NCBI RefSeq assembly: GCF_003369575.1
Contig: NZ_PIOC01000002.1
Span: 1-64,000 of the forward strand
From: Oceanobacillus arenosus
GTDB taxonomy: Bacteria; Bacillota; Bacilli; Bacillales; Amphibacillaceae
DNA: 64,000 nucleotides
Direction: 5' to 3'
Under the pieces are notes generated by a model. The model searched no databases, had not been told where the DNA came from, and was given only the letters and a program-made list of their open reading frames with translations. Below, piece after piece: positions 31,682-44,625 of the stretch; within the stretch, counting starts at the first letter, position 1, and the number at the start of each line of letters is the position of its first letter. Made by a program: the position numbers and the translations under genes.

Positions 31682-32869
31682 ATGGCTAAAGAAAAATTTG
31701 ACCGCTCAAAAGATCACGTTAACGTTGGTACTCTTGGACACGTTGACCATGGTAAAACTACTTTAACTGCTGCAATTACAACTGTTCTTGCAAAACACGG
31801 TGGTGGGGAAGCACGCGCTTACGATCAAATCGATGGTGCTCCAGAAGAAAGAGAACGTGGAATCACAATCTCAACTTCTCACGTTGAATATGAAACTGCA
31901 ACTCGTCACTATGCTCACGTAGACTGCCCAGGACATGCTGACTATGTTAAAAACATGATCACTGGTGCAGCACAAATGGATGGTGCAATCTTAGTAGTAT
32001 CTGCTGCTGATGGCCCAATGCCACAAACTCGTGAACATATCCTTCTATCTCGTAACGTTGGGGTACCTGCGTTCGTAGTATTCCTTAACAAAGTGGATAT
32101 GGTTGACGATGAAGAATTGCTTGAATTAGTAGAAATGGAAGTTCGTGATCTATTATCAGAATACGATTTCCCTGGTGATGATGTACCAGTTATTAAAGGT
32201 TCAGCACTTAGAGCTCTTGAAGGCGATCCTAAATACGAAGAAGCTATCTTAGAATTAATGGCTGCTGTTGACGAATATGTTCCAACTCCAGAACGTGACA
32301 ACGACAAACCATTCATGATGCCTGTTGAGGATGTATTCTCAATCACTGGTCGTGGTACAGTTGCAACTGGTCGTGTAGAACGTGGTCAAATTAAAGTTGG
32401 GGATGAAATTGAAATCATCGGACTTAATGAAGCTCCAAGCAAATCAACTGTAACAGGTGTTGAAATGTTCCGTAAGCTTCTTGATTATGCTGAAGCTGGT
32501 GACAACATCGGTGCACTTCTTCGTGGGGTTGCTCGTGAAGATATTAACCGTGGTCAAGTATTAGCAAAACCAGGTACAATTACTCCACATACTAACTTCA
32601 AAGCTGAAGTTTATGTATTATCTAAAGAAGAAGGTGGACGTCATACTCCATTCTTCTCAAACTATCGCCCACAGTTCTACTTCCGTACAACGGACGTAAC
32701 TGGAGTTATCCAACTTCCAGAAGGAACTGAAATGGTTATGCCTGGTGATAACACTGAGATGATCGTAGAACTTATTTCACCAATCGCTATTGAAGACGGT
32801 ACTCGTTTCTCAATCCGCGAAGGTGGACGTACTGTAGGATCTGGCGTTGTTTCAACAATCACTAAATAA
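31682..32869 (+). CDS. tuf: Elongation factor Tu
   Basis: A 395-residue GTPase that brings aminoacyl-tRNA to the ribosome. G1 GHVDHGKT is at residues 19-26, with [14 protein letters not shown] and NKVD following in order; domains II and III are complete. It has a strong AAGGAGG start and codons typical of very high expression. A long perfect terminator ends the str transcript behind it. Confidence 0.98.
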   Translation: MAKEKFDRSKDHVNVGTLGHVDHGKTTLTAAITTVLAKHGGGEARAYDQIDGAPEERERGITISTSHVEYETATRHYAHVDCPGHADYVKNMITGAAQMDGAILVVSAADGPMPQTREHILLSRNVGVPAFVVFLNKVDMVDDEELLELVEMEVRDLLSEYDFPGDDVPVIKGSALRALEGDPKYEEAILELMAAVDEYVPTPERDNDKPFMMPVEDVFSITGRGTVATGRVERGQIKVGDEIEIIGLNEAPSKSTVTGVEMFRKLLDYAEAGDNIGALLRGVAREDINRGQVLAKPGTITPHTNFKAEVYVLSKEEGGRHTPFFSNYRPQFYFRTTDVTGVIQLPEGTEMVMPGDNTEMIVELISPIAIEDGTRFSIREGGRTVGSGVVSTITK

Positions 32870-32880
32870 GTAAACATTAT

Positions 32881-32918
32881 AAACGTAGGTAACTTGATAA
32901 AGTTACCTACGTTTTTTT
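32881..32918 (+). terminator. Terminator after tuf
   Basis: A 15-bp perfect stem (32881-32895 with 32900-32914), GATA loop, T7 run. One of the strongest terminators in the window. Confidence 0.95.
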
Positions 32919-33255
32919 GTGTTCTGATGGTAAAATGATTTGTCTCTATTGATGCATATTAGGGGATTGCAGCGATTGGATCTACGAATCTCTGATGTCG
33001 TGCTATTTATTGACGAGTCCCTAGTGTTTTGCGGCATTCAGCTTAGTTCGTTAGTGGATTATTCATTCTTTTTGTTTGAAATTCTACACTATAATCAGCG
33101 TAGTGTATTTCTGGAGCGACGGCCAAAGAGTTGGATATCATCTTAAGTTACGATCCATTGCTTGAAATGAAACAATAGCATTGATTAGAATGAATGTTGT
33201 CGGAAAATGTTATTTAGCTTCAATATAATTAACAAAAAAAGAAATCGATAAAAAC

Positions 33256-33284
33256 TTGCATCCATCGTGAAATATATGTATAAT
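33256..33284 (+). promoter_or_regulatory. S10 operon promoter 1
   Basis: TTGCAT (33256-33261), 17-nt spacer, TATAAT (33279-33284). The 330 nt between the tuf terminator and this promoter hold nothing I can support; ybaC occupies this place in Bacillus subtilis. Confidence 0.8.
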
Positions 33285-33325
33285 GTAAAAATGTGCAAAG
33301 AACCTATAATTTTTAAAAATATAGG

Positions 33326-33354
33326 TTGCATTGACCAAGCGTTTTTAGTATAAT
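33326..33354 (+). promoter_or_regulatory. S10 operon promoter 2
   Basis: TTGCAT (33326-33331), 17-nt spacer, TATAAT (33349-33354), identical core elements to promoter 1 just 70 nt upstream. A small AACCTATA/TATAGGTT hairpin (33301-33327) lies between them. Confidence 0.8.
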
Positions 33355-33394
33355 ATTAATGTTGGTCAGAAGAAGGCGATGATGTGAGAGGTTG

Positions 33395-33432
33395 TTGGCA
33401 CGCCCGGCCCCTTTGCCATGGCGAGCTGTCAA
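33395..33432 (+). promoter_or_regulatory. Structured leader of the S10 operon
   Basis: TTGGCA-CGCC (33395-33404) pairs with GGCG (33420-33423) and TGTCAA (33427-33432) with an AGC bulge and one G-T pair, and the loop holds a further GGC/GCC helix. The loop block CGCCCGGCCCCTTTGCCATG is GC-rich against its AT-rich surroundings. It lies in the leader of both promoters and probably regulates rpsJ and the operon; the ligand is unknown to me. Confidence 0.6.
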
Positions 33433-33473
33433 GTAATTTTCACGGAGTATGTCTATAATAATATGGGCGATAA

Positions 33474-33794
<321 letters not shown>

Positions 33795-33824
33795 AATATA
33801 GGTTTATTATAGGAGGTGTAACGG

Positions 33825-34454
33825 ATGACGAAAGGAATCTTAGGTCGTAAAATCGGCATGACTCAGCTTTTTTCTGAGAACGGAGAGTTGATCCCTGTTA
33901 CAGTAATTCAGGCTGAGCCAAACGTAGTACTACAAAAGAAGACAATTGAAAATGATGGTTATGAAGCACTACAAATCGGTTTTGCAGATAAAAAGGAATC
34001 ACGTACTAATAAAGCGGAAAAAGGCCATGCTGATAAAGCAAACACAGCCCCTAAGCGCTACGTTCGTGAAATCCGTAACGCAAATCTTGATGAGTTTGAA
34101 GTAGGTCAAGAACTTAGCGTTGAAGTTTTCCAAGTTGGAGATAAAGTTGATGTAACTGGGACATCTAAAGGTAAAGGTTTCCAGGGTTCAATCAAACGTC
34201 ACGGTCAATCACGTGGTCCTATGGGTCATGGTTCGCATTATCATAGAGGACCAGGTTCAATGGGTGCAGTAGACGCGATGCGTGTCTTCAAAGGAAAGAA
34301 ACTACCAGGACATATGGGTTCACAACAAATTACAATTCAAAACCTTGAAATTGTTAATGTTGATGTTGAACGTAACTTACTTTTAGTTAAAGGTAATGTA
34401 CCTGGTGCGAAGAAATCTTATGTAGAAATCAAAAGCGCAATTAAAGGTAATTAA
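33825..34454 (+). CDS. rplC: 50S ribosomal protein L3
   Basis: A 209-residue L3 that reaches the peptidyl transferase centre. [52 protein letters not shown] and the C-terminal [19 protein letters not shown] are conserved (the middle block spans residues 105-146). It starts after AGGAGGTG, 30 nt after rpsJ. Confidence 0.97.
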   Translation: MTKGILGRKIGMTQLFSENGELIPVTVIQAEPNVVLQKKTIENDGYEALQIGFADKKESRTNKAEKGHADKANTAPKRYVREIRNANLDEFEVGQELSVEVFQVGDKVDVTGTSKGKGFQGSIKRHGQSRGPMGHGSHYHRGPGSMGAVDAMRVFKGKKLPGHMGSQQITIQNLEIVNVDVERNLLLVKGNVPGAKKSYVEIKSAIKGN

Positions 34455-34480
34455 TTAAACACAGGAAGGGAGGATATGTC

Positions 34481-35104
34481 ATGCCTAAAGTAGCACTATT
34501 AAAACAAGACGGAAGTAATGCTGGTGAAATCGAATTAAACGATGTTGTTTTTGGGATTGAACCACATATTCACGTATTACATGAAGCAGTAGTAATGCAA
34601 CGTGCATCTTTACGTCAAGGTACTCACGATGTTAAAAACCGTTCTGAAGTACGCGGTGGTGGTCGTAAACCATGGCGCCAAAAGGGAACTGGTCGTGCAC
34701 GTCAAGGATCTATTCGCTCGCCACAATGGGTAGGCGGTGGAGTCGTTTTCGGACCAACACCACGCAGCTATAGCTATAAACTACCTAAAAAGGTACGCCG
34801 TTTAGCACTTAGATCTGCATTATCTTCTAAAGTAAAGGAAGATAATTTAGTAGTATTGGAAAGCATTGCAATCGATGCTCCAAAAACAAAAGAAGTAGTT
34901 AAGATGCTTACTGCATTAAACGTTGATGCGAAAGCACTAATCGTAACTGCAAATAAAGATGAAGTTGTCGCTCGTTCAGCAAACAACCTTCAATCTGTAA
35001 AAGTATTAACAGTTGAAGAGTTGAATGTGTTAGACTTGCTTACGCATGATAAGTTGATCTTAACGAAAGATGCAGCTGCAAAAGCAGGGGAGGTGCTTGC
35101 ATAA
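34481..35104 (+). CDS. rplD: 50S ribosomal protein L4
   Basis: A 207-residue L4. The extended loop lining the exit tunnel, with [19 protein letters not shown], lies near residues 60-85 and looks wild type for macrolide binding. In enterics L4 represses this operon; that role is not established for Bacillus. It overlaps rplW by one base. Confidence 0.97.
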   Translation: MPKVALLKQDGSNAGEIELNDVVFGIEPHIHVLHEAVVMQRASLRQGTHDVKNRSEVRGGGRKPWRQKGTGRARQGSIRSPQWVGGGVVFGPTPRSYSYKLPKKVRRLALRSALSSKVKEDNLVVLESIAIDAPKTKEVVKMLTALNVDAKALIVTANKDEVVARSANNLQSVKVLTVEELNVLDLLTHDKLILTKDAAAKAGEVLA

Positions 35105-35391
35105 TGAAAGAGGCACGCGATATTATTAAACGCCCTGTCATTACGGAGCATTCTGCAGACTTAATGGCAGAGAAAAAATATACTTTCGAAGTATATCCAA
35201 AAGCAAATAAAACTGAAATCAAAGATGCGATTGAATCTGTCTTTGGTGTAAAAGTTTTAAACGTAAACACAATTAATGTTAAAGGTAAGTTAAAGCGTCA
35301 AGGACGTTATCAAGGATATCGTTCAGATCGTAAAAAAGCTATCGTACAGCTTTCAGAGGATAGTAAAGAACTAGACTTCTTTGAAGCTTAA
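35104..35391 (+). CDS. rplW: 50S ribosomal protein L23
   Basis: A 95-residue L23, the main docking site at the tunnel exit for SRP and trigger factor. [18 protein letters not shown] and [21 protein letters not shown] are family blocks. It starts within the rplD stop (TAATG). Confidence 0.96.
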   Translation: MKEARDIIKRPVITEHSADLMAEKKYTFEVYPKANKTEIKDAIESVFGVKVLNVNTINVKGKLKRQGRYQGYRSDRKKAIVQLSEDSKELDFFEA

Positions 35392-35422
35392 AAACAAATA
35401 CTCGTGAAGGAGGGAAAACAAG

Positions 35423-36253
35423 ATGGCGATTAAAAAATTCAGACCAACATCAAATGGTCGTCGTAACATGTCTGTTTCAGATTTCGCAGAGATTACAACA
35501 GACACTCCAGAGAAATCCTTGCTAAGTCCACTATTTAAACGTGGCGGACGTAATAATCAAGGTAAATTAACTGTTCGTCATCAAGGCGGCGGTCACAAAC
35601 GTCAATATCGTATTATTGACTTCAAACGCAACAAAGATGGTATACCAGGTCGCGTTGCTACAGTTGAATATGATCCAAACCGTACAGCAAACATCGCATT
35701 GATTAACTATGTTGATGGTGAAAAACGCTATATTTTAGCTCCAAAAGGATTACAAGTAGGTCAATTAATCGAATCTGGCGCAGAAGCAGATATCAAGGTT
35801 GGGAATGCATTGCCACTAGTTAACATCCCAGTAGGTACTGTTATTCATAACATTGAATTAAAACCAGGTAACGGTGGACAATTAGCACGTTCAGCTGGTG
35901 CTGAAGCTCAAATTCTAGGACGTGAAGATAAGTACACATTAGTGCGTCTTTCTTCTGGTGAAGTTCGTTTAATCTTAAGCACTTGCCGCGCAACAATTGG
36001 TCAAGTAGGAAATATTGAACATGAGCTTATCCGTATTGGTAAAGCTGGTCGTTCTCGTTGGATGGGTATTCGCCCAACTGTACGTGGATCTGTAATGAAC
36101 CCTAACGATCACCCACATGGTGGTGGTGAAGGACGTACACCAATCGGCCGTAAATCACCAATGTCACCTTGGGGTAAACCAACTCTTGGTTACAAGACAC
36201 GTACGCGTAACAAACCGTCTGATAAATATATCGTTCGTAAACGTAAAAAATAA
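35423..36253 (+). CDS. rplB: 50S ribosomal protein L2
   Basis: A 276-residue L2, needed for subunit joining and peptidyl transfer. Family blocks include [15 protein letters not shown], the [18 protein letters not shown] segment and the histidine-containing [11 protein letters not shown] loop near residue 228. It starts after AGGAGGG. Confidence 0.98.
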   Translation: MAIKKFRPTSNGRRNMSVSDFAEITTDTPEKSLLSPLFKRGGRNNQGKLTVRHQGGGHKRQYRIIDFKRNKDGIPGRVATVEYDPNRTANIALINYVDGEKRYILAPKGLQVGQLIESGAEADIKVGNALPLVNIPVGTVIHNIELKPGNGGQLARSAGAEAQILGREDKYTLVRLSSGEVRLILSTCRATIGQVGNIEHELIRIGKAGRSRWMGIRPTVRGSVMNPNDHPHGGGEGRTPIGRKSPMSPWGKPTLGYKTRTRNKPSDKYIVRKRKK

Positions 36254-36310
36254 GCGGAATAATTGGCGGGAACTTATCCCCGTCTTTCAATTGCGGAAGG
36301 AGGTTTATCC

Positions 36311-36589
36311 ATGGGTCGTAGTTTAAAAAAAGGACCTTTTGCAGATGATCATTTATTAGTAAAGATTGAGAAATTAAACGAATCCGATAAGAAACAAGTA
36401 GTAAAAACTTGGTCTCGTCGTTCAACTATTTTCCCTACTTTTATTGGTCATACAATTGCAGTATATGATGGACGTAAACACGTTCCAGTTTATATCACAG
36501 AGGACATGGTCGGACATAAATTAGGTGAATTCGCGCCAACCCGTACGTACAGAGGACATGCTGGCGACGATAAGAAAACAAATCGTTAA
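36311..36589 (+). CDS. rpsS: 30S ribosomal protein S19
   Basis: A 92-residue S19 of the 30S head, paired with S13. GGAAGGAGG fixes ATG 36311 ([16 protein letters not shown]); the open frame upstream to 36263 has no support. [22 protein letters not shown] and [12 protein letters not shown] follow. Confidence 0.97.
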   Translation: MGRSLKKGPFADDHLLVKIEKLNESDKKQVVKTWSRRSTIFPTFIGHTIAVYDGRKHVPVYITEDMVGHKLGEFAPTRTYRGHAGDDKKTNR

Positions 36590-36607
36590 TGAGAGGAGGC
36601 ACTAAGT

Positions 36608-36949
36608 ATGCAAGCTAAAGCCGTTGCGAAATCAGTTCGTATAGCTCCTCGTAAAGTTCGATTAGTTATTGATCTTATTCGAGGAAAAAACGTAGGCGAA
36701 GCAGTTGCAATACTCCGTCATACACAACGTGGTGCTTCTCCAGTCGTAGAGAAAGTTTTGAAGTCTGCAATCGCAAACGCAGAACATAACTACGAAATGG
36801 ACACAGATAATTTAGTTGTATCTGAAGCATATGTTAATGAGGGTGCTACATTGAAACGTTTCCGTCCACGCGCACAAGGACGTGCAAGTAAAATTAACAA
36901 ACGCACAAGCCACATTACAGTAGTGGTAACAGAAAAGAAGGAGGGATAG
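36608..36949 (+). CDS. rplV: 50S ribosomal protein L22
   Basis: A 113-residue L22 whose hairpin lines the exit tunnel. [21 protein letters not shown] and the loop [24 protein letters not shown] (tail residues about 84-107) look wild type. GAGAGGAGG precedes it. It ends 3 nt before rpsC. Confidence 0.97.
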   Translation: MQAKAVAKSVRIAPRKVRLVIDLIRGKNVGEAVAILRHTQRGASPVVEKVLKSAIANAEHNYEMDTDNLVVSEAYVNEGATLKRFRPRAQGRASKINKRTSHITVVVTEKKEG

Positions 36950-36952
36950 TCA

Positions 36953-37594
36953 GTGGGTCAAAAAATTAATCCAACGGGTCTCCGTGTAGGTATTATCAAA
37001 GACTGGGAGTCAAAATGGTATGCAGATAAAGACTATGCAGACTTCTTACACGAAGATATTAAGATTAGAGAATATCTTGAAAACCGCTTGAAAATTGCTG
37101 CTGTTTCTTCTATCGAAATCGAGCGTGCAGCAAATCGTGTAAACATTACAATTCATACGGGTAAACCAGGTATGGTCATCGGTAAAGGTGGATCTGAAGT
37201 AGAAGCTCTACGCAAATCGTTAAACAGCCTAACAGGCAAACGTGTCCACATCAATATCGTTGAAATTAAAAAAGTTGATCTTAATGCTAAATTAGTAGCA
37301 GATAATATTGCTCGTCAATTAGAAAACCGTATTTCATTCCGTCGTGCTCAAAAACAAGCAATACAACGTGCAATGCGTATGGGAGCAAAAGGAATCAAAA
37401 CACAAGTATCTGGTCGTCTAGGTGGAGCAGATATCGCTCGTGCAGAACATTATAGTGAAGGAACAGTGCCACTACACACATTACGTGCTGATATTGACTA
37501 TGGTACAGCAGAAGCTGATACTACTTATGGTAAATTAGGTGTTAAAGTGTGGATTTATCGTGGAGAAGTCCTTCCAACTAAAACTAAGAAATAA
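36953..37594 (+). CDS. rpsC: 30S ribosomal protein S3
   Basis: A 213-residue S3 with a GTG start, lining the mRNA entry channel. The KH domain signature [16 protein letters not shown] is near residue 70, and the C-terminal block [32 protein letters not shown] (residues 144-178) is intact. The binding site AAGGAGGG lies in the end of rplV. Confidence 0.97.
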   Translation: MGQKINPTGLRVGIIKDWESKWYADKDYADFLHEDIKIREYLENRLKIAAVSSIEIERAANRVNITIHTGKPGMVIGKGGSEVEALRKSLNSLTGKRVHINIVEIKKVDLNAKLVADNIARQLENRISFRRAQKQAIQRAMRMGAKGIKTQVSGRLGGADIARAEHYSEGTVPLHTLRADIDYGTAEADTTYGKLGVKVWIYRGEVLPTKTKK

Positions 37595-37612
37595 GGAAGG
37601 GGGCAATGCATT

Positions 37613-38036
37613 ATGTTAATGCCTAAACGTGTTAAATATCGTAGACAACATCGTGGTAAAATGAGAGGCCAAGCTAAAGGCGGCACAACAGTAGCTTTCG
37701 GTGAATATGGCCTACAAGCTTTAGAAGCTTCTTGGATTACAAGTCGTCAAATCGAGGCTGCTCGTATTGCAATGACTCGTTACATGAAACGTGGTGGTAA
37801 AGTTTGGATCAAGATTTTTCCAGACAAACCATATACAGCAAAACCTCTAGAAGTTCGAATGGGTTCTGGTAAAGGTGCGCCTGAAGGATGGGTTGCAGTA
37901 GTAAAACCAGGGAAAATTATGTTTGAAATTGCGGGAGTACCAGAAGAAGTAGCACGTGAAGCTTTCCGTCTTGCTGCTCATAAACTACCGATCAAAACTA
38001 AGTTCGTAAAACGTGAAGAAATTGGTGGTGAAATCA

Positions 38037-38047
<11 letters not shown>
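37613..38047 (+). CDS. rplP: 50S ribosomal protein L16
   Basis: A 144-residue L16 near the A site. [24 protein letters not shown] and [40 protein letters not shown] (residues 62-102) are family blocks. AAGGAAGGGGG precedes the start; ATG 37619 is a possible second start. It overlaps rpmC by 11 nt. Confidence 0.97.
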
Positions 38048-38526
<479 letters not shown>

Positions 38527-38530
38527 TTGA

Positions 38531-38938
<408 letters not shown>

Positions 38939-38973
38939 GCGAATGAATAGCCCTGTCAAGGAGGTGCGCAAGC

Positions 38974-39285
38974 ATGCATGTAAAAAAAGGTGATAAAGTA
39001 AAAGTTTTATCTGGTAAAGACCGTGGTAAAACAGGTACGATTTTAGAAGCATATCCAAAAAAAGACCGTGTACTAGTTGAAGGTGTAAACATGGTGAAGA
39101 AACACGCTAAACCTTCACAAGATAATCCACAAGGTGGAATTCTTGACATAGAAGCACCAATTCATGTTTCTAATGTAATGCCAATTGATCCTAAATCCGG
39201 TGAACCAACTCGTGTTGGGTATGAAGTACGTGACGGCAAAAAAGTCCGCATCGCTAAAAAATCCGGTGAAGTATTAGATAAATAA
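38974..39285 (+). CDS. rplX: 50S ribosomal protein L24
   Basis: A 103-residue KOW-domain assembly initiator. [24 protein letters not shown] holds the KOW motif, and [13 protein letters not shown] follows. AAGGAGG precedes the start. Confidence 0.96.
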   Translation: MHVKKGDKVKVLSGKDRGKTGTILEAYPKKDRVLVEGVNMVKKHAKPSQDNPQGGILDIEAPIHVSNVMPIDPKSGEPTRVGYEVRDGKKVRIAKKSGEVLDK

Positions 39286-39311
39286 TTTAGCGACGAAAGG
39301 AGGGCGACATG

Positions 39312-39851
39312 ATGAATCAATTACAACAAAAATATCAAGATGAAATTGCACCATCTTTAATGAATAAATTTAACTATAAATCAGTAATGCAAGTGCCGAA
39401 GATTGAGAAAGTCGTAATCAACATGGGTGTTGGTGACGCTGTTCAAAACTCTAAAGCACTAGATAGCGCTGTTGAAGAATTAACATTAATTTCTGGTCAA
39501 AAACCGTTAATAACTCGTGCGAAGAAATCAATCGCTGGTTTCCGTCTTCGTGAAGGAATGCCTATTGGTACAAAAGTAACCCTTCGTGGTGAACGTATGT
39601 ATGATTTCTTACAAAAACTTGTCTCAGTTTCACTTCCACGTGTACGTGACTTCCGTGGGATTTCGAAGAAAGCTTTTGACGGACGAGGAAATTACACACT
39701 TGGTGTAAAAGAACAATTAATTTTCCCAGAAATCAATTATGATAAAGTGAATAAAGTTCGTGGTATGGATATCGTTATTGTAACTACATCTAATACAGAC
39801 GAAGAAGCACGTGAACTTTTAGCTCAGTTAGGCATGCCTTTCCAAAAGTAA
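39312..39851 (+). CDS. rplE: 50S ribosomal protein L5
   Basis: A 179-residue L5 that binds 5S rRNA and contacts P-site tRNA. Two ATG codons are adjacent (39309 and 39312); the second gives the usual [27 protein letters not shown] and [21 protein letters not shown] are family blocks. AAAGGAGGG precedes it. Confidence 0.96.
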   Translation: MNQLQQKYQDEIAPSLMNKFNYKSVMQVPKIEKVVINMGVGDAVQNSKALDSAVEELTLISGQKPLITRAKKSIAGFRLREGMPIGTKVTLRGERMYDFLQKLVSVSLPRVRDFRGISKKAFDGRGNYTLGVKEQLIFPEINYDKVNKVRGMDIVIVTTSNTDEEARELLAQLGMPFQK

Positions 39852-39856
39852 GCTGA

Positions 39857-40066
<210 letters not shown>

Positions 40067-40095
40067 ACCCCGAATCGGGAAGGAGGTAATTAGTA

Positions 40096-40494
40096 ATGGT
40101 TATGACAGATCCAATCGCAGATATGTTAACTCGTATACGTAATGCGAACACAGTAAAACATGAGCAACTGGAGCTTCCAGCTTCAAAAATGAAAAAAGAT
40201 ATCGCTGATATCCTTAAACGTGAGGGTTTTGTTAAAGATTATGAACTAATCGAAGACAACAAACAAGGCGTTCTACGTATTTTCCTTAAGTACGGTGCAA
40301 ACGAAGAACGAGTAATCACAGGAATCAAACGTATTAGCAAACCAGGTCTACGTGTTTACGCTAAAGCTAATGAAGTACCTCGCGTACTTAATGGTTTAGG
40401 TATCGCTATTGTCTCTACATCTAAAGGAGTGCTTTCCGATAAAGAAGCACGTTCACAAGCTGTTGGTGGCGAAGTAGTCGCATATGTTTGGTAA
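40096..40494 (+). CDS. rpsH: 30S ribosomal protein S8
   Basis: A 132-residue S8, an early 16S-binding protein and, in enterics, the repressor of the spc operon. [18 protein letters not shown] and the C-terminal GGEVVAYVW are diagnostic. GGAAGGAGG precedes it. Confidence 0.97.
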   Translation: MVMTDPIADMLTRIRNANTVKHEQLELPASKMKKDIADILKREGFVKDYELIEDNKQGVLRIFLKYGANEERVITGIKRISKPGLRVYAKANEVPRVLNGLGIAIVSTSKGVLSDKEARSQAVGGEVVAYVW

Positions 40495-40525
40495 TTAACA
40501 TTTTTTAATTAAGGAGGTGCATCGA

Positions 40526-41062
40526 ATGTCTCGTATAGGACTTAAATTAATTGAAATTCCACAAGGTGTAGATATTAACCTTAATGGCACTACAATTACT
40601 GTTAAAGGACCAAAAGGTGAATTAACAAGAAATCTACATTCAGATATGAAAATTAACATAAATGATAATATTCTTACTGTTGAACGTCCATCAGATGCTA
40701 AAGAACACCGTGCATTACACGGTACTACTCGCAGCATAATCAACAATATGGTTGAGGGTGTAAGTAAAGGTTTCGAAAAGAACCTTGAAATGATCGGTGT
40801 TGGTTATCGTGCACAATTGCAAGGTAAGAAATTAGTGGTTAACGCTGGATATTCAAACCCAGTTGAAATTGAACCAATCGAAGGTATTGAAATTGAAGTA
40901 CCGAAGAATACGCAGTTAATAATTAAAGGTATCGATAAAGAATTAGTTGGTGAAGTTGCTTCTAACATTAGAGCAATCAGACCTCCTGAGCCATATAAAG
41001 GTAAAGGAATTCGCTACGTCGGTGAAGTTGTTCGCCGTAAAGAAGGTAAAACTGCTAAGTAA
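40526..41062 (+). CDS. rplF: 50S ribosomal protein L6
   Basis: A 178-residue L6 near the sarcin-ricin loop. AAGGAGGTG fixes ATG 40526 ([15 protein letters not shown]) over the upstream GTG 40517, which lies in the binding site. [25 protein letters not shown] ends the protein (25 residues). Confidence 0.96.
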   Translation: MSRIGLKLIEIPQGVDINLNGTTITVKGPKGELTRNLHSDMKININDNILTVERPSDAKEHRALHGTTRSIINNMVEGVSKGFEKNLEMIGVGYRAQLQGKKLVVNAGYSNPVEIEPIEGIEIEVPKNTQLIIKGIDKELVGEVASNIRAIRPPEPYKGKGIRYVGEVVRRKEGKTAK

Positions 41063-41099
41063 GATTAGTTAGTTAGCAAGCAAGAAAGGAGTGACCCAG

Positions 41100-41462
41100 A
41101 TGATCACAAAGCCTGACAAAAATGTACTTCGTAAAAAGAGACATGGTCGAGTTCGTAAAAACTTATCAGGAACAGAAGCACGTCCTCGTTTAAACGTGTA
41201 TCGTTCAAATAAAAACATCTACGCACAAATTATCGATGACAATAATGGCGTTACATTAGTAAGTGCATCAACAAAGGATAAAGATTTGAATGTTGAAGTT
41301 ACTAGCAATGTAGATGCAGCTCAAAAAGTCGGTGAATTAGTAGCAAAACGTGCGCAAGAAAAAGGTGTTAAATCCGTTGTTTTCGATCGCGGAGGCTATC
41401 TATACCATGGTCGTGTAAAAGCATTGGCTGAAGCTGCTCGTGAGGCAGGTCTTGAATTTTAA
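41100..41462 (+). CDS. rplR: 50S ribosomal protein L18
   Basis: A 120-residue L18 that binds 5S rRNA with L5. AAAGGAGTG supports ATG 41100 (MITKPDKN) over GTG 41091. [20 protein letters not shown] and [20 protein letters not shown] are family blocks. Confidence 0.96.
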   Translation: MITKPDKNVLRKKRHGRVRKNLSGTEARPRLNVYRSNKNIYAQIIDDNNGVTLVSASTKDKDLNVEVTSNVDAAQKVGELVAKRAQEKGVKSVVFDRGGYLYHGRVKALAEAAREAGLEF

Positions 41463-41482
41463 TAAAAAGGAGGGAACTCTTA

Positions 41483-41986
41483 ATGAAAACAAACATTGAT
41501 CCGAACAAATTAGAACTTGAAGAACGTGTTGTTACGGTAAACCGTGTTGCTAAAGTAGTTAAAGGTGGACGTCGTTTCCGTTTCGCAGCTCTAGTTGTTG
41601 TTGGAGATAAGAACGGTAATGTAGGTTTCGGTACTGGTAAAGCACAAGAAGTACCAGAAGCAATTAAAAAAGCAGTTGATGATGCAAAGAAAAACTTAAT
41701 TACTGTGCCAATCGTTGGAACTACTATTCCACACACAGTGAATGGTAAATTTGGATCTGGCCATGTATTAATGAAACCAGCTTCTGAAGGTACTGGAGTT
41801 ATCTCTGGTGGTCCTGTTCGTGCGGTACTAGAACTTGCTGGTATCGGTGATATTCTTACTAAATCACTAGGTTCAAACACACCAATTAATATGATTCGTG
41901 CAACATTAGAAGGCTTAACACAATTAAAACGTGCAGAAGACGTAGCAAAACTACGTGGAAAGTCTGTAGAAGAACTGTTAGGATAA
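41483..41986 (+). CDS. rpsE: 30S ribosomal protein S5
   Basis: A 167-residue S5 of the mRNA entry and fidelity centre. [19 protein letters not shown], with the spectinomycin-loop residues VVKGGRR intact, and [16 protein letters not shown] are typical. AAGGAGGG precedes it. Confidence 0.97.
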   Translation: MKTNIDPNKLELEERVVTVNRVAKVVKGGRRFRFAALVVVGDKNGNVGFGTGKAQEVPEAIKKAVDDAKKNLITVPIVGTTIPHTVNGKFGSGHVLMKPASEGTGVISGGPVRAVLELAGIGDILTKSLGSNTPINMIRATLEGLTQLKRAEDVAKLRGKSVEELLG

Positions 41987-42002
41987 TAGGGAGGGAAACA
42001 AT

Positions 42003-42185
42003 ATGTCTAAACAATTAGAAATCACCCTCACACGGAGTGTTATTGGTCGAAAAGAAAAACAGATTAGAACTGTTGAAGCACTTGGACTTAAGAAAATTCG
42101 CCAGTCCGTTGTTCGTGAAGATACTCCAGTTGTTCGCGGTATGATTAATGTCGTATCTCATCTTGTAACAGTTAAAGAAATATAA
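42003..42185 (+). CDS. rpmD: 50S ribosomal protein L30
   Basis: A 60-residue L30. [33 protein letters not shown] is the family core (residues 5-37), and [15 protein letters not shown] ends the protein. It follows a GGGAGGG site, 16 nt after rpsE. Confidence 0.95.
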   Translation: MSKQLEITLTRSVIGRKEKQIRTVEALGLKKIRQSVVREDTPVVRGMINVVSHLVTVKEI

Positions 42186-42215
42186 TATTATTAAGCTTAA
42201 AGAGGAGGTGCTTGT

Positions 42216-42656
42216 ATGAAACTTCATGAATTAAAAGCATCAGAAGGAACTCGCAAAGAGAGAAATCGTGTGGGTCGTGGAACGTCCTCAGGTAATGGTA
42301 AGACTTCTGGAAGAGGACATAAAGGACAAAACGCACGTTCAGGCGGCGGTGTACGTCCTGGCTTCGAAGGTGGTCAAATGCCATTATTCCAACGTTTACC
42401 GAAACGTGGCTTTAGCAACATTAATCGTAAAGAGTTTGCTATTGTTAACTTAGATGCATTAAATCGTTTTGAAGAAGGAACAGAAGTTACACCAGAGCTA
42501 TTACTTGAAGAAGGTATCGTGAGCAAATTGAATTCCGGCATTAAAGTGCTTGGAAACGGCGCTATCGAAAAGAAACTAACAGTAAAAGCTCATAAGTTCT
42601 CTGCTTCAGCTAAAGAAGCAATTGAGACAGCGGGCGGTAAGACTGAGGTGATCTAA
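42216..42656 (+). CDS. rplO: 50S ribosomal protein L15
   Basis: A 146-residue L15. The glycine-rich N-terminus with [21 protein letters not shown] and [22 protein letters not shown] threads 23S rRNA. It overlaps the secY start by one base (TAATG), coupling export channel to ribosome synthesis. Confidence 0.97.
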   Translation: MKLHELKASEGTRKERNRVGRGTSSGNGKTSGRGHKGQNARSGGGVRPGFEGGQMPLFQRLPKRGFSNINRKEFAIVNLDALNRFEEGTEVTPELLLEEGIVSKLNSGIKVLGNGAIEKKLTVKAHKFSASAKEAIETAGGKTEVI

Positions 42657-43948
42657 TGTTTCGTACAATCTCCAATTTTTGGCGCGTGGCTGACATTAGA
42701 CGAAAAATTGTTTTCACATTATTGATGTTAATTGTTTTTCGTCTAGGCACGTTCATTCCTGTGCCATTTACAGATAAAGCAGCAATCGACTTTATGAACC
42801 AACAAAACGTCTTTGGCTTCTTAAATACATTCGGTGGTGGAGCATTACAGAACTTTTCAATTTTCGCTATGGGGATTATGCCTTACATTACAGCATCGAT
42901 CATCATGCAATTATTGCAAATGGATATTGTTCCTAAGTTTGCAGAATGGAAGAAACAAGGCGAGATGGGACGAAAGAAAATTGCACAGGTTACACGCTAT
43001 GCAGCAATCGGTTTTGCATTTATTCAAGCAATTGCTATGTCAGCAGGGTTTAATGCGATGGCCGGTGGTTTGTTGATCGTCGACCCTAGTTTTATGAAAT
43101 TCCTTGTTATTGCAATTGTATTAACAGCTGGTACGGCATTTTTAATGTGGTTGGGTGAACAGATTACATCACAAGGTGTTGGAAATGGGATCTCCGTAAT
43201 TATCTTTGCAGGTATCGTTGCGGCAGTGCCGAATGGTGTTGCACAATTGTATAGCCAGTATTTCGTAAATGCAGGGGATCAGCTATTTATCAATATCGTT
43301 ATAGTTGCTTTAATTGTATTAGTTGCAATAGCGGTTGTAGTTGGAGTTATCTTTGTTAATCAAGCATTACGAAAAATACCAGTTCAATACGCAAAAAAAC
43401 TTGTGAATCGTTCTCCAGTTGGTGGTCAGTCAACGCATTTACCGTTAAAAGTAAATGGTGCAGGGGTTATTCCTGTAATCTTTTCAGTAGCGTTTATGAT
43501 GGCACCAAGTACGGTTGCTAGTTTCTTTGAAGGTAGTCAAGTAGCAACAACAATCAGGAGCATATTTGATTATACGCAACCTGTTGGTATGGTAATATAC
43601 TTAGCCTTAATTATTGCATTTTCGTATTTCTACACATTTATTCAGGTTAATCCAGAACAAATGGCAGAGAACTTGCAAAAACAAGGTGGCTATATTCCTG
43701 GAATTCGTCCAGGGAAGAATACAGAAACGTATCTTACACGTGTATTGTATCGTCTAACATTTGTAGGTTCACTTTTCTTAGCTGCTGTTGCTATATTACC
43801 AATCATTTTAGGTAGTCTTGCTAATCTGCCTAGTGCAGTACAAATCGGCGGCACAAGTTTACTAATCATTGTAGGTGTAGCATTACAAACAATGAAACAA
43901 CTGGAAAGTCAGTTAGTGAAGCGTCACTACAAAGGATTTATTAAATAG
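42656..43948 (+). CDS. secY: Protein translocase subunit SecY
   Basis: A 430-residue membrane channel with ten predicted helices. FGGGALQNFSIFAMGIMPYITASIIMQLLQ (plug and second helix), GMVIYLALIIAFSYFYTFIQ and the cytoplasmic loop NPEQMAENLQKQGGYIPGIRPG (ribosome and SecA contact) are typical. It works with SecE (15719). It lies in the spc operon between rplO and adk. Confidence 0.97.
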   Translation: MFRTISNFWRVADIRRKIVFTLLMLIVFRLGTFIPVPFTDKAAIDFMNQQNVFGFLNTFGGGALQNFSIFAMGIMPYITASIIMQLLQMDIVPKFAEWKKQGEMGRKKIAQVTRYAAIGFAFIQAIAMSAGFNAMAGGLLIVDPSFMKFLVIAIVLTAGTAFLMWLGEQITSQGVGNGISVIIFAGIVAAVPNGVAQLYSQYFVNAGDQLFINIVIVALIVLVAIAVVVGVIFVNQALRKIPVQYAKKLVNRSPVGGQSTHLPLKVNGAGVIPVIFSVAFMMAPSTVASFFEGSQVATTIRSIFDYTQPVGMVIYLALIIAFSYFYTFIQVNPEQMAENLQKQGGYIPGIRPGKNTETYLTRVLYRLTFVGSLFLAAVAILPIILGSLANLPSAVQIGGTSLLIIVGVALQTMKQLESQLVKRHYKGFIK

Positions 43949-43965
43949 TTCTCAGCTGCCAATGA

Positions 43966-44625
<660 letters not shown>

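Noticed and set aside
32940-33146. 68-codon open frame after tuf
   Set aside because: No binding site, no recognisable family, sits just after a strong terminator with no promoter; treated as chance.
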